In this document: piece after piece, positions 1 through 8,656 of the stretch
Position numbering within the stretch: position 1 is the stretch's first letter
Layout: each line of letters starts with the position of its first letter
From: UBA4665 sp036388555
GTDB lineage: Bacteria > Patescibacteriota > Saccharimonadia > Saccharimonadales > UBA4665
Direction: 5' to 3'
Assembly (NCBI GenBank): GCA_036388555.1
Contig: DASVRP010000001.1
Span: forward strand, 43,642 to 107,641
Length of the DNA: 64,000 bases
Translations under genes and position numbers: made by a program
Notes under the pieces: model-generated
What the model was told of the DNA's origin: nothing
The model's database searches: none
The model's input: only the letters and a program-made list of their open reading frames with translations

Positions 1-537
1 ACAGTGGTTGAACGACTTCGCACCAACCGGCATGACCATGAACTCCTGGATGTCGGTACTGCCGGCAGCGTGCTTCCCGCCGTTGATGATGTTCATCATC
101 GGTAGCGGCAACGTCAGCGTCTTGTTGCCGGCCAGTTCAGCGACGTAGCGGTACAGCGGCGTCTTGCTGCTGAGCGCCGCCGCCCGGGCGCAGGCCAGTG
201 AGACGGCCAGCATGGCGTTAGCGCCGAGGCGGGCTTTGTTCGGTGTTCCATCGAGCTTGATCAGGATATCGTCAATCTCGCGCTGCTCATTGGCATACGT
301 GCCGTCAAGCGCCTGGCGGATCTCGCCGTTGACGTTGGCAACTGCTTTGGTGACAGCCTTGCCGCCGTACGCATCGCCTCCGTCGCGGAGCTCGATCGCC
401 TCATGTGAACCGGTACTGGCACCGGACGGGACGGCTGCCCGGCCGACCGTGCCATCTTCGACTGTAACGTCGGCTTCTATAGTCGGGTTGCCGCGGCTGT
501 CCAGGATCTGGCGGGCGTGAATGTCAATGATGCGCAT
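1..537 (-). CDS. eno: enolase, N-terminal part (runs off the window)
   Basis: Enolase converts 2-phosphoglycerate to phosphoenolpyruvate in glycolysis. The visible N-terminal 179 residues begin MRIIDIHARQILDSRGNPT and carry PSGASTGSHEA, the mobile catalytic loop that binds substrate and Mg2+, then the LGANA and NIINGGKHA segments of the family. The start is the ATG at 537, preceded by the Shine-Dalgarno CGGAGGA. A TACAAT -10 box lies further upstream at 575-580 (minus strand). The gene continues beyond base 1, so the metal ligands and the C-terminal barrel cannot be checked. Identity is secure. Confidence 0.97.
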   Translation of the reverse strand, partial: MRIIDIHARQILDSRGNPTIEADVTVEDGTVGRAAVPSGASTGSHEAIELRDGGDAYGGKAVTKAVANVNGEIRQALDGTYANEQREIDDILIKLDGTPNKARLGANAMLAVSLACARAAALSSKTPLYRYVAELAGNKTLTLPLPMMNIINGGKHAAGSTDIQEFMVMPVGAKSFNHC

Positions 538-720
538 GGTGGTATCCTCCGTTAGTCTGCTGTGTTATCCATCAATTGTACCGCGAAACCCCGCAGCATC
601 CAGTAGTAATTGCAGCTCCGTGCGCTGCGGGTGATGCGCGGGAATGGACAGTGCTTACGCTGTTGTGAGAATTCTTACACTGTCTCAGGGCTTGCAATGT
701 CATACTTTTTAGTAACTGGC

Positions 721-1344
721 ATGTCTAGGCAATTACTTAACATTATCTATATCGCGGAGTCATACAAACGCGTCGCCGGCGTGGTGTATATCGCCGTAGT
801 CGTAGCTGTCGTCATGCAGCTTTTCTCCGTTCTGTCAGCGGCTGGCAATTCGGGCAATAAAGTCTCTGCCATGCCCGTCCCTGGAACCTACGCCCCGAGC
901 CCGGAACCGCGCACCATGGTGGCGGCGCTGGCATCGATGCCGACTTCGGGCACGATGGGCTGGCCGGTCCACGGTCCGGTCACGACCGAGTTCGGCTCAT
1001 CCGGATATCCCTATTCGCATGGGCATACCGGTATCGACATAACCAGTCGGAAGCCCGTCGGTACGGCGCCGGTCACGGCCTTCCGGGCCGGCCAGGTCAT
1101 ACCTGCCACCAGCAAGGTCGGCGGCTTCGGCACAACGGTCGCGATCGACCATGGCGGCGGCCTGACATCATATTACGGACACTTGTCACGTGTCACGGTC
1201 CAGCCAGGACAGATCGTCCAGGCGGGCGAAACCATCGGTATCGAAGGCAGCACCGGCCGCTCGACCGGTCCGCATGTCCACTTCGAGATCCGCGTCAACG
1301 ACCGAGCAGTCAATCCACGGAATTATCTGGGCGGCAACCCATAA
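721..1344 (+). CDS. membrane-anchored M23 (LytM-type) metallopeptidase
   Basis: Zinc endopeptidase of the M23 family, which cuts peptidoglycan cross-bridges, or a regulator with that fold. A single N-terminal membrane segment (VVYIAVVVAVVMQLFSVL) is followed by a Pro-rich linker and a C-terminal LytM domain. The zinc-site pattern is intact: HGHTGIDI (His and Asp), HGGGLTSYYGHLS, then GPHVHFEIR (HxH). The start is uncertain: ATGs at 697 and 721 are possible and neither has a strong ribosome binding site. 721 keeps the membrane segment near the N-terminus. It belongs to an envelope-remodelling block that also holds the M23-like gene at 10.1-11.0 kb and the L,D-transpeptidase at 13.1 kb. Confidence 0.88.
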   Translation: MSRQLLNIIYIAESYKRVAGVVYIAVVVAVVMQLFSVLSAAGNSGNKVSAMPVPGTYAPSPEPRTMVAALASMPTSGTMGWPVHGPVTTEFGSSGYPYSHGHTGIDITSRKPVGTAPVTAFRAGQVIPATSKVGGFGTTVAIDHGGGLTSYYGHLSRVTVQPGQIVQAGETIGIEGSTGRSTGPHVHFEIRVNDRAVNPRNYLGGNP

Positions 1345-1371
1345 TCTCACTTTAGCCGCCCAGGCCGGTGC

Positions 1372-1377
1372 TATAAT
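1372..1377 (+). promoter_or_regulatory. extended -10 box of a leaderless gene
   Basis: TGC-TATAAT sits 7 nt before the ATG at 1385, so the predicted transcription start coincides with the start codon. There is no Shine-Dalgarno. This is a clear example of a pattern repeated across the window. Confidence 0.7.
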
Positions 1378-1384
1378 GCGAACT

Positions 1385-1837
1385 ATGAAATCAAATACCT
1401 ACTCTGCAACAATCAATGTCCCTGTCCAGAAAGTCTGGGACACCATGCTCAGCGACGCCACCTACCGCCAGTGGACAGGCGCCTTCTATCCCGGTTCATA
1501 CTATGAGGGCGATTGGGAAAAAGGCAGCGACATCCAGTTCCTCGGGCCTGACGAAGATGGCAACCTCGGCGGTCTGTCCGGTACTATCATCGAAAATAAG
1601 CCGCACGAGTTCATCTCCATCGAGTACAAAGGAGAGATTATCAACGGCGAGCTCGACACCACCAGTGAAAGCTCACTTTCGTGGGCCGGCGCAACCGAGA
1701 ATTACACCTTCAGCGAGCAGGACGGCGTCACGACCGTGACCGTCGAGCTAGCCAGTACCGTCGACATCGACGAGATGATGGGTGACGCCTGGCCGAAGGG
1801 CCTCGCCAAGCTCAAAGAACTCTGCGAAGCTGCCTAG
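1385..1837 (+). CDS. SRPBCC (START-like / AHSA1-type) domain protein
   Basis: A 150-residue helix-grip protein of the SRPBCC superfamily, which binds hydrophobic ligands in a deep cavity. The typical start INVPVQKVWDTMLSDATYRQW and the GSDIQFLGPDEDG and SGTIIENKPHEFISIEY strands match AHSA1/SRPBCC proteins. The reading frame is open further upstream, but a TATAAT box at 1372-1377 makes the ATG at 1385 the natural, leaderless start. The stop overlaps the stop of the converging VOC gene in a shared CTAG. The physiological ligand is unknown. Confidence 0.85.
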   Translation: MKSNTYSATINVPVQKVWDTMLSDATYRQWTGAFYPGSYYEGDWEKGSDIQFLGPDEDGNLGGLSGTIIENKPHEFISIEYKGEIINGELDTTSESSLSWAGATENYTFSEQDGVTTVTVELASTVDIDEMMGDAWPKGLAKLKELCEAA

Positions 1838-2262
1838 GAATCGACGGCTTTGCCGGAGATGTTTACCATCCAATCGACACCGAATCTATCCTGACACATG
1901 CCGAACCAGTCACCCCAGGGCGCCTTGTCGAGTGGCAGCGTCACCTTGCCGTCGGCTGACAGCTTTTCGTAATAGCCTTTCAGTTCCGCCTCGTCATCAC
2001 CGCTCAGCGAGATGGTACCGTTCGATGGATCGACGCCCTCCGGGTTCATGCTGGCCGGTGTGTCGGATGCCATCAGGAACATGCCATTGTCTGTCTCGAG
2101 CTGGGCATGCATCACCTTCTCAGCATCGCCCGGCTCGTATTCCATGCCGCCGTCCTTGAACGACGTCTTGTCCAGCTTGCCACCGAAGACTGATTGATAG
2201 AAGTCCATCACCTCGCTGGTCGAGTCCTTGAAGCTGAGATAAGGGTTGAGTCGTGTCGGCAT
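1834..2262 (-). CDS. PhnB-like VOC (glyoxalase-fold) protein
   Basis: A 142-residue vicinal-oxygen-chelate protein of the PhnB / 3-demethylubiquinone-methyltransferase-like group. It begins NPYLSFKDSTSEVMDFYQSVFGGKLD, carries the HAQLETDNGMFLMASD strand, and ends with WGDWFGMCQDRFGVDWMVN as in this family. A Shine-Dalgarno AAGGAGG precedes the ATG. It converges on the SRPBCC gene. Function in the cell is not known; many relatives are orphan enzymes or resistance proteins. Confidence 0.85.
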   Translation of the reverse strand: MPTRLNPYLSFKDSTSEVMDFYQSVFGGKLDKTSFKDGGMEYEPGDAEKVMHAQLETDNGMFLMASDTPASMNPEGVDPSNGTISLSGDDEAELKGYYEKLSADGKVTLPLDKAPWGDWFGMCQDRFGVDWMVNISGKAVDS

Positions 2263-2420
2263 GGTTCCTCCTTGGGTGAAAGTTTATAGTAACAGTATAA
2301 CTCCGGTAATAAGGTATGGCTATCAGCAGTGTGCTTCAATTTTATATTCTTCGTTAACTGCTTCCGTTTCTCTGATTATTTATTTTCGCAATTGTTATCA
2401 TTACAGGTGTCCAGTGTACT

Positions 2421-2450
2421 AAAAAAAGCCAGGTCTCTGCCTGGCTTTTT
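2421..2450 (-). terminator. intrinsic terminator
   Basis: An 11-bp perfect stem (AAAAAGCCAGG / CCTGGCTTTTT) with a 6-nt loop lies just downstream of the minus-strand gene ending at 2507. The run of A on the plus strand gives the U-tract on that transcript. Confidence 0.85.
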
Positions 2451-2506
2451 GACAATCCGGCGCCGTCCGGAGGACGGGAGGACGGGCCGTCAGATGCGGC
2501 CGGCGT

Positions 2507-2992
2507 CTAGAACGCTGCCGCAGTCTGGGTCAGACCCTTGATATACTGCTCGGCCTCAGCCTCGTCGGCTGCCGAAACTGGCTCGCCTTTGACGCGGCTG
2601 ACCGTGGCATACAGTTCACGGGCGTACTTCTCGATGACCGGCATGGTGATGGCTTCCTTATCCATCTTGACGCTGGCCAGGTTGATAGCCTGCCCGATCG
2701 CCCACTGTGCCTTGATCGCGTTGTCGTCCCGCTGGTAGCTGCTGCGGCTGCCACCGCCGGACTGGCCGGCGCCTGCAGTCTGGGCGGCGCTTACCTGCCG
2801 GACGAACCGGTCGCCGCGCGGGTTCAGGTAGCTGCGGACTTCACCGCTGTACCCGAGCCGGGCGATTTCCGGACTGTACGTCTTGAGCTTGTAATCGCTG
2901 CCATCGGCAGTCTTGAGGGTGACATCCCAGATCGTGCGCTTGCCGTCCGGTGATTGCCAAATTTGCTGTGAATTGGTTGTCTTAACCTGCAT
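2507..2992 (-). CDS. hypothetical protein, 161 aa
   Basis: Not recognised. The first 70 residues alternate charged and hydrophobic residues in a beta-rich pattern (IWQSPDGKRTIWDVTLKTAD... SYLNPRGDRFVRQV), which would suit a small OB- or SH3-like nucleic-acid binding fold. A Gly/Ser/Gln linker follows, then a C-terminal helical part (NAIKAQWAIGQAINLA ... YARELYATVSR). Start ATG at 2992, preceded by GAAGGAAC; a terminator follows at 2421-2450. The organisation (beta domain, linker, helical tail) recalls phage-type ssDNA-associated proteins, but this is only an impression. Confidence 0.75.
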   Translation of the reverse strand: MQVKTTNSQQIWQSPDGKRTIWDVTLKTADGSDYKLKTYSPEIARLGYSGEVRSYLNPRGDRFVRQVSAAQTAGAGQSGGGSRSSYQRDDNAIKAQWAIGQAINLASVKMDKEAITMPVIEKYARELYATVSRVKGEPVSAADEAEAEQYIKGLTQTAAAF

Positions 2993-3532
2993 ATGCTTGT
3001 TCCTTCGTCTCTGTTAGCAGTGCCTACGCACCTGCTGCTTTATAATAGTTATATATTATTGTCGTACATGCCCGCATGAGGCCCACTGTGTGCCCACCCC
3101 TCCCGGTAGGGACTTACCGCTATGTTTACCACTCAGATTGCCCGCTGGATGATCGTCAATATATACGATTTCCGATGACTGAAGGGCGACAGAAGAGTTA
3201 TCAATTACTATAAATAGTATAGCGTGGCTGGCACTCGCATGTCAAGACTGCCAAAGTAGACAACCTGTGATATTCCGCACATGTTTGCCAATCACACAAA
3301 ATTAAGCATAAGAAGTAGGTACGCAGGTGTCAGAGTCGCCGCAAGGCGGATGGAGGCATGACCCTCGCAAGGCTCAATGACACCTACGTGGTGGCCCGTA
3401 CCGTTTCCGGTGGATGTCCTCATCGCGCCCTGTCCAGACGATTGTCTGAACTCACACGTCCCTCGCTACTTGCACCGCGGCCGCGGTACGTTCACTTGCC
3501 AGCTGACGCTGACCGTTGGCTCCGGGAAGAGC
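2993..3532. other. gene-poor stretch with an inverted repeat
   Basis: I see no convincing gene here; the short plus-strand frames have no start signal or protein-like composition. It holds an AGCATAAG octamer at 3305-3312 and an 8-bp inverted repeat, AGGTGTCA (3325-3332) with TGACACCT (3378-3385), spaced about 45 nt. No U-tract follows on either strand. Confidence 0.5.
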
Positions 3533-3883
3533 TCAATCGTTCCAGCGCGCCCCATTGTTCCGGTAGCAGCCGTATACACCTTTGCGCACCATCCACAAAA
3601 GAATTGCCGTAAAGACTGCCGGGCCGAAGAACGATCCATACGTTCCGTCGGAGCGGTACGTCCACCAGACTGCAGAACCCATAAGCCCGACAGCGTTCGC
3701 GAACGAGATTCCCCGCATGTCATATGCAGTTGCGTAACTGACGGCATCTAGGGCATGCAATCCCGTCAGTAAGCAGCTGGCAACCAGCGGAACTCCGAGG
3801 GCGTAGTGCTCCCGGTCGGAAACTCATCCGAATGCGGTCAGGCATACACTGCCCAGGATGACTCCCGATAGTACAGCCCTCAT
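3533..3883 (-). pseudogene. small membrane protein with in-frame UGA
   Basis: An ATG at 3883 opens 2 nt after the stop of the upstream membrane-protein gene, which suggests coupling. It reads MRAVLSGVILGSVCLTAFG, meets TGA at 3824-3826 (codon 20), and then continues in the same frame for 96 codons (VSDREHYALGVPLVAS...). That continuation has two or three membrane segments, such as ISFANAVGLMGSAVWW and FGPAVFTAILLWMV. Seen directly: one open frame broken by one UGA. Inferred: a nonsense mutation or sequencing error in a small multi-pass membrane protein. No function recognised. Confidence 0.6.
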
Positions 3884-3885
3884 GG

Positions 3886-4239
3886 CTACACCCTATTGCC
3901 CATAGTGGTTGGCTGTCGGTTACCGACGAACAGCACCAGGAACACCAACGCGCAGACCAGGCCACCACCCAGGACGTATGGGATCGCCTCTGACATGCCA
4001 TCCGTGCTGGCCGAAACCCATGCGACCGCAGCCTGGAGCACGACCGTCACGGCCATGACCATGACACGAAGCGCCACATGCAGGAGAGGTCCGACCAACT
4101 TCGCGATGCCGATGACGATGGCCGTGATCATGCAGCCGAGACCTGCAAACCCGGACGCCCCTTCGATGTCACCTTCGCGCAACAGCCTGAACGTCTGCGA
4201 ACCGCTGACCAGCAGCAGCAACACCAACGTAATACGCAT
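3886..4239 (-). CDS. hypothetical 3-4 TM membrane protein
   Basis: 117 residues beginning MRITLVLLLLVSGSQTF, with hydrophobic stretches GLGCMITAIVIGIAKLVG, VALRVMVMAVTVVLQAAVAW and VLGGGLVCALVFLVLFVG. The ATG at 4239 has the Shine-Dalgarno GAAGGGGA. It overlaps no other real gene and leads directly into the UGA-interrupted frame at 3883. No family recognised. Confidence 0.65.
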   Translation of the reverse strand: MRITLVLLLLVSGSQTFRLLREGDIEGASGFAGLGCMITAIVIGIAKLVGPLLHVALRVMVMAVTVVLQAAVAWVSASTDGMSEAIPYVLGGGLVCALVFLVLFVGNRQPTTMGNRV

Positions 4240-4393
4240 CAGATTCCCCTTCCAAGGAAACCCGCACCCGTCACTTTGCAGCGACAGGCACTTCTGAGAC
4301 AAGCCTCACTCCCATTACGGCTCTATATTACTTCATGGGCTGGACTTTTTATAATGTTTATGCTAATGTACGGAGAGTAATCCTAAAACAAAC

Positions 4394-5374
4394 ATGAAAA
4401 TACGAACCCTGTTACCAGCGACACTTCCTGCTCGCCTGATGGCCATCCTCGGCGGCAGCCTGTCGGTCTTCGCGCTGGTCGCCGTCATGACGGCACCGCG
4501 CGAAGACCAGGCCTATGCCCGGCCACTGGCCACGGCCTCTGTCACGGACGTCTCGTCCGGGGGCGGTACGGGAGGCAACCAAGTCCGGGTCTCAGCAACG
4601 GACGCCAAAGGCACGGACAGAAAACCGAAGTCGTCCGCGACCGGTGAGTCCACCACCACTGCCAAAACTGGAACTGCCGGCAGCACCACGACACCCACCG
4701 ACACGACCACAGGAGCCGCCATAGCCAAACCCGCCCCGGCACCTGCACCAGCCGCAACTACCCCGGCCGGCACATGGAAATATCCGCTCCACACCGGTAT
4801 CAAGACGACGTATTTCTGGGCCGGAGAAGAGGCCGGACCTGACAATGACTTTATCCAGAACATTTCAAGCGCCTGGCAGTCCGACTGGAAGTCGTACTTC
4901 GGCGGCACTGACGACCCGAGCAACCGCTGCGGATACAATCCCTGCGGCTTCACGCCCAAGGAGAACCCCTTCTACTTCGCCCTGCCGTGGGGCGATTATA
5001 CCGAGAGCGGCCAGGTATCCAACATGCACATCATTCCGTGGTATGCGGGCGCTGTCCCGAACGGCCAGTCGATCATCAAGAACCGCTGGATCCAGATCAC
5101 CGCCGCGCCGGACGGCGTCAGCAAGACCGTCTACGCCCAGTGGGAAGATGTCGGCCCGTTCAACTGGACAGATGGCGGCTACGTCTTCGGCACCTCAACC
5201 CCGGCTTCTAACCGTGCCGGACTCGATGTATCACCAGCAGTCCGCGACTACCTCGGCGCCAACTTCAGACAGTCCGGCAGCACTGTCAGCTCGTGGCGTT
5301 TCGTCGACTTCAGCGAAGTCCCGGCCGGCCCGTGGAAAAGCACTATCACGACATCCGGGCCAGACTGGAACTAA
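4394..5374 (+). CDS. secreted protein with Ser/Thr/Pro linker and beta-barrel-like domain
   Basis: 326 residues. The N-terminal membrane or signal segment (LMAILGGSLSVFALVAVMTA) is followed by a low-complexity Thr/Gly/Ala/Pro linker to about residue 120, then a globular domain. That domain has four Cys-free aromatic strands, NPFYFALPWGDYT, NRWIQITAAPDG, VYAQWEDVGPFNW and AGLDVSPAVRDYLG. The 'WEDVGPF' and 'GLDVSPAVRDYL' segments recall double-psi beta-barrel (RlpA/expansin-like) folds, a tentative assignment. A TATAAT box and leader precede the start. Its stop overlaps that of the cupin gene (shared CTAA). Confidence 0.8.
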   Translation: MKIRTLLPATLPARLMAILGGSLSVFALVAVMTAPREDQAYARPLATASVTDVSSGGGTGGNQVRVSATDAKGTDRKPKSSATGESTTTAKTGTAGSTTTPTDTTTGAAIAKPAPAPAPAATTPAGTWKYPLHTGIKTTYFWAGEEAGPDNDFIQNISSAWQSDWKSYFGGTDDPSNRCGYNPCGFTPKENPFYFALPWGDYTESGQVSNMHIIPWYAGAVPNGQSIIKNRWIQITAAPDGVSKTVYAQWEDVGPFNWTDGGYVFGTSTPASNRAGLDVSPAVRDYLGANFRQSGSTVSSWRFVDFSEVPAGPWKSTITTSGPDWN

Positions 5375-5745
5375 CTGAGTATTTTCTTGGCAGTTGGATC
5401 GCTTGGCGCTTTGATGGTCAGACCGACGACATCCTCGAGTATTTCAGCTACCGTGTTGTTGGACGTACCGGGATGGATGACTATATAATCGCCAGTCCGC
5501 AGGATGACTTCATCATCGCCTATCAGACACCTCGTACTGCCCTTCAGAATAAAAGTACACTCTATGATGGCGGAGACTTTCTTATAGGATTTTACGGATT
5601 CACCCGCAGCATATTCCCAATATTTGATTTCGACGTCTTCGTTTTTACGCGGCTGATCGGCCAAAAAGGTACCGACGATCCAGCCGTTATTGTGACCGTG
5701 CAATCCGTCTTCACGATATTGTCCAATATAGTAATTTTGCAGCAT
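5371..5745 (-). CDS. cupin-like small protein
   Basis: 124 residues with a single beta-barrel pattern: EIKYWEYAAGESVKSYKKVSAIIECTFILKGSTRCLIGDDEVILRTGDYIVIHPGTSNN. The final strand-turn 'LRTGDYIVIHPGTSNN' is the usual cupin second motif, but the His-rich first motif is absent, so metal binding is doubtful. The frame is open 12 codons further upstream. I choose the ATG at 5745 because a TACTAT -10 box lies 6 nt before it, as in other leaderless genes here. Confidence 0.75.
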   Translation of the reverse strand: MLQNYYIGQYREDGLHGHNNGWIVGTFLADQPRKNEDVEIKYWEYAAGESVKSYKKVSAIIECTFILKGSTRCLIGDDEVILRTGDYIVIHPGTSNNTVAEILEDVVGLTIKAPSDPTAKKILS

Positions 5746-5823
5746 AGGCATATAGTACACCATGCAGTTGGAATGAAACAAGGACAGTCTGTGATCGCCA
5801 GGATTGGCATGCCTTTAATTGTA

Positions 5824-6240
5824 TTATGTGTCGAGCTCAAGCACTGCAAGCCGCCGGCTGAGGTGTGGCAACGTGTCGATAGTGCCTTTCACCCGGCTGG
5901 CGACGCCCTCGGCCTTCCAAAACTCATACGGCACTTTCCCCGCTCCCTGCCACGGACCGGTCACCGTGACGCGGTGTAGCGTACGATATTTTCTGACGCC
6001 TTCACCCTGCTTCGATTCCGGCTGCCGGGTACACACATACCGTTCCTCGCCATACAGGACATTCAGTTTTTGGGCAGCATCCTGCCATTGCCTGACCTGA
6101 TATTCTTCGACGTATTGGTCGATGCCTTGGCTGACGTCGGGCACGTTCCAACTCTTCTTCGGCTGCAGTTGCGGTGACTCCGAGGGAGTCCGCAACCCGA
6201 TCAAGGTGTGCCCGTCCATCGGATTCCCGCTGCCGAGCAC
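5824..6240 (-). CDS. hypothetical protein (overlaps the plus-strand frame at 6122)
   Basis: 138 residues at most, with protein-like composition from about residue 30: WNVPDVSQGIDQYVEEYQVRQWQD, then TLHRVTVTGPWQGAGKVPYEFW and SRRLAVLELDT. No family recognised. The first 30 residues lie opposite the other frame at 6122-6240 and may not be translated; a GTG within 'NVPDVSQ' is an alternative start. The real boundary between the two divergent genes cannot be fixed from sequence alone. Confidence 0.5.
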   Translation of the reverse strand: MLGSGNPMDGHTLIGLRTPSESPQLQPKKSWNVPDVSQGIDQYVEEYQVRQWQDAAQKLNVLYGEERYVCTRQPESKQGEGVRKYRTLHRVTVTGPWQGAGKVPYEFWKAEGVASRVKGTIDTLPHLSRRLAVLELDT

Positions 6241-6493
6241 AGCTCAGCTCACCAACCCCGACCAGAAGTTGGATAGCTACGACGCAGTCGTCCCGCAGGC
6301 GGAACCCAACGGGGTCTACACCGGCAACAGCGAGGGCACCTATGTGATCTGTGTCGCCTCGAGCGGGACCAAGTACATCTCCTACTGGGAGGGCAGTGTT
6401 CAGACCGAAGGCGGTCCCGCCAAGTGGGATGATGACAAGGGCAGGATCATCCTGGACGGTAAGCCGACGGTGAAGTCGACCGGGAAGAAGTAG
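6122..6493 (+). CDS. hypothetical protein, possibly N-terminally uncertain
   Basis: The C-terminal two thirds look like a real beta-rich domain: YDAVVPQAEPNGVYTGNSEGTYVICVASSGTKYISYWEGSVQTEGG. The N-terminal 35 residues (opposite the minus-strand gene) look less protein-like and contain no convincing signal peptide. A fragment of a longer secreted protein is possible. No family recognised. A GC-rich hairpin follows the stop. Confidence 0.5.
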   Translation: MPWLTSGTFQLFFGCSCGDSEGVRNPIKVCPSIGFPLPSTAQLTNPDQKLDSYDAVVPQAEPNGVYTGNSEGTYVICVASSGTKYISYWEGSVQTEGGPAKWDDDKGRIILDGKPTVKSTGKK

Positions 6494-6501
6494 TCCAAGG
6501 G

Positions 6502-6545
6502 GACCAGGGATGCGGAAGCATATCACATGCGGCCGCACCCTGGTC
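6502..6545 (+). terminator. GC-rich hairpin, possible terminator
   Basis: GACCAGGG (6502-6509) pairs with CCCTGGTC (6538-6545) just after the stop at 6493. No U-tract follows, so termination is only a possibility. Confidence 0.35.
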
Positions 6546-6703
6546 TTCACCTTACTCCCCAGCCCACCCCAATCCACACCAACCAATCTTCACTCTTCTT
6601 CTGCCCGTCAAATACAACTTCCATGAATATCTCCTATGGAAAAGGTCATGCTGACGAGTCCAAAAGGACGAAAAGTTGTAATTCTGCTACCTGCCCGATA
6701 CGG

Positions 6704-6709
6704 TATAGT
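6704..6709 (+). promoter_or_regulatory. -10 box of leaderless kup
   Basis: TATAGT followed by 7 nt and the ATG at 6717. This argues against the longer open frame that begins at 6636. Confidence 0.65.
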
Positions 6710-6716
6710 TAAACGT

Positions 6717-8624
6717 ATGCGGAATGAACAAAAGCCTAAAGCGCGCACAGCGACCGCGGCCGGCCTGACCCTGGCGGCCATCGGCGTGGTATTCGGGGAT
6801 ATCGGCACCAGCCCGCTGTATGCGCTGCGGGCGATCTTCGGCGAGCATGGGTTGCACTTGCCGGTGACGGCTGCCAATGTCTACGGCGTCGTCTCGTTGA
6901 TCATCTGGGCTATCATCATGGTCGTCTGCGTCAAGTACATCGGCTTCGTCATGCGGGCCGGCAACAAGGGCGAGGGCGGCGTCATGGCGCTGGTGGCGCT
7001 CATCAAGAACGATAAGCTCAAGCTGCGCCGCCGTTGGACCTATATATTCCTCGGGCTGGTCGGCGTCACGCTGTTTTACGGGGACAGTGCCATCACCCCG
7101 GCTATATCCGTACTGTCAGCCGTCGAAGGACTGAAGGTAGTGTCGGGCGGATTTACACCGTGGATATTGCCGATCACCATCCTGCTGCTCGGATTCCTCT
7201 TCTGGGTACAGCGCTATGGCACCGCGGTCATCGGCAGGTTGTTCGGACCGGTCATGGTCGTGTGGTTCGTCGTCATCGGCGCCTTCGGCGCCCTGCGCGT
7301 CCTGCAGCATCCCGAGTCTGCTATCGCCTTCTCACCCTTCACGGCCGTACAGTTCTTCGCCGGTCAGCCGCTCCTCGGATTCCTGGCGCTCGGTGCAGTC
7401 ATATTAGCGGTGACCGGCGCCGAGACACTGTACGCCGATATGGGCCACTTCGGCCGACGCCCGATCGCCCGGGCATGGTTCATGCTGGTCTTCCCAGCCC
7501 TCGTCCTGTCCTACCTCGGCCAGGGTGCGATGATGCTAGCCCATCCGACTGCCACCAGCTCGCCGTTCATGGCATTGTTCCCGGGATATTTACATATCGC
7601 AGTCATCATCCTGGCGACAGTAGCCGCCCTCATCGCCTCGCAATCAGTCATCTCCGGCGCCTTCTCGCTGACCCGCCAGGCCATCCAGCTTGGCTTCCTG
7701 CCGCGGATGCGGATCATGCATACCTCGGAGGTAGCGGCTGGCCAGATTTATATTCCATTCATCAACCTGCTACTCTGCGTAGCGGTCGCATTGCTGATCG
7801 TCGTCTTCGGCAGTTCATCGCAGCTGGCCGTCGTCTACGGCATCGCCGTCAGCGGGACGCTGCTCATCGACAGCTTGCTGTTCCTGGTCGTCGCCAGGAC
7901 GCTGTGGCATAAGCCAGTCGCCTACGTCGCAGCTTTGGCCGTCATGCTCCTGACCATCGACCTGGCCTTCGTGACTGCCAATGTGCCGCGGATGCTGGAT
8001 GGCGGCTGGCTGCCGGTGGCCATCTCAATTTCACTGTTCATTATCATCCACACCTGGATCAAGGGCCGGGTCATCGTCAGCCGTGAGCGGCAGATCGCCG
8101 AGGGTCCGCTGCAGGACTACATCGACACCATCCGCCGGGCTAAGCCACCAGTTTTCCGCGTGCCGGGTTGCGCCGTCTACATCGGACACCACGCCGGGCT
8201 GGCACCGCTGGCCCTGCACGCCGCCGTCGAGAAATTGCATGAACTGCATGAGAAAGTTGTCATCGTCACCGTCCGCACCACCACTGAAGCCCACATCCCG
8301 GAGCACCAGCGTGCGAAGTTCGACAATCTGTCCTATGATGACGGCATCAGCCACCTCAGCCTGTCGTACGGCTACCACGATACGCCGAACGTACCGCATA
8401 CCCTCAAGCAGCTGCGCGGTCTGAGCCCGGAGCTTGACTTCGATACCGACCAGGCGTCGTACTTCGTATCCCTGAGCAAGATCGTCCCCGGGCGGCGCCG
8501 CAACATGGCCGGCTGGCGCAAGACGCTGTTCGCCCTGATGTCCCGCAACGCCCTCAGTACCAGCGACTACTATCACCTACCGATCGACCGGACGATCGAG
8601 CTACGCAGCCTGACAGAATTATAA
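6717..8624 (+). CDS. kup: Kup-type low-affinity potassium transporter
   Basis: A K+/H+ symporter of the KUP/HAK family in the cytoplasmic membrane; 635 residues is the family's usual length. Signature segments are FGDIGTSPLYALRAIF near the N-terminus, CVKYIGFVMRAGNKGEGG, FYGDSAITPAISVLSAVEGL and GAETLYADMGHFGRRPI. About twelve membrane helices precede a soluble C-terminal domain (PVFRVPGCAVYIG ... ALMSRNALSTSDYYHLP). The open frame extends 27 codons upstream, but TATAGT 7 nt before the ATG at 6717 and the canonical N-terminus favour this start. It is monocistronic between unrelated genes. Confidence 0.96.
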   Translation: MRNEQKPKARTATAAGLTLAAIGVVFGDIGTSPLYALRAIFGEHGLHLPVTAANVYGVVSLIIWAIIMVVCVKYIGFVMRAGNKGEGGVMALVALIKNDKLKLRRRWTYIFLGLVGVTLFYGDSAITPAISVLSAVEGLKVVSGGFTPWILPITILLLGFLFWVQRYGTAVIGRLFGPVMVVWFVVIGAFGALRVLQHPESAIAFSPFTAVQFFAGQPLLGFLALGAVILAVTGAETLYADMGHFGRRPIARAWFMLVFPALVLSYLGQGAMMLAHPTATSSPFMALFPGYLHIAVIILATVAALIASQSVISGAFSLTRQAIQLGFLPRMRIMHTSEVAAGQIYIPFINLLLCVAVALLIVVFGSSSQLAVVYGIAVSGTLLIDSLLFLVVARTLWHKPVAYVAALAVMLLTIDLAFVTANVPRMLDGGWLPVAISISLFIIIHTWIKGRVIVSRERQIAEGPLQDYIDTIRRAKPPVFRVPGCAVYIGHHAGLAPLALHAAVEKLHELHEKVVIVTVRTTTEAHIPEHQRAKFDNLSYDDGISHLSLSYGYHDTPNVPHTLKQLRGLSPELDFDTDQASYFVSLSKIVPGRRRNMAGWRKTLFALMSRNALSTSDYYHLPIDRTIELRSLTEL

Positions 8625-8656
8625 CGGGTCCGCCTCATAGAGCGGGCAGCCACCGG

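Noticed and set aside
3358..3751. Plus-strand open frames
   Set aside because: Arg/Pro/Ser-rich composition typical of antisense frames in GC-rich DNA, and they lie opposite the membrane-protein frame.
3824..3826. Alternative genetic code (UGA as Gly or Trp)
   Set aside because: UGA ends several intact genes here, such as those ending at 22514, 47804, 50387 and 51053, so UGA is a normal stop.
7034..7912. Long plus-strand frame inside kup
   Set aside because: Shadow of kup in another frame; Arg/His/Pro-rich, no family features.
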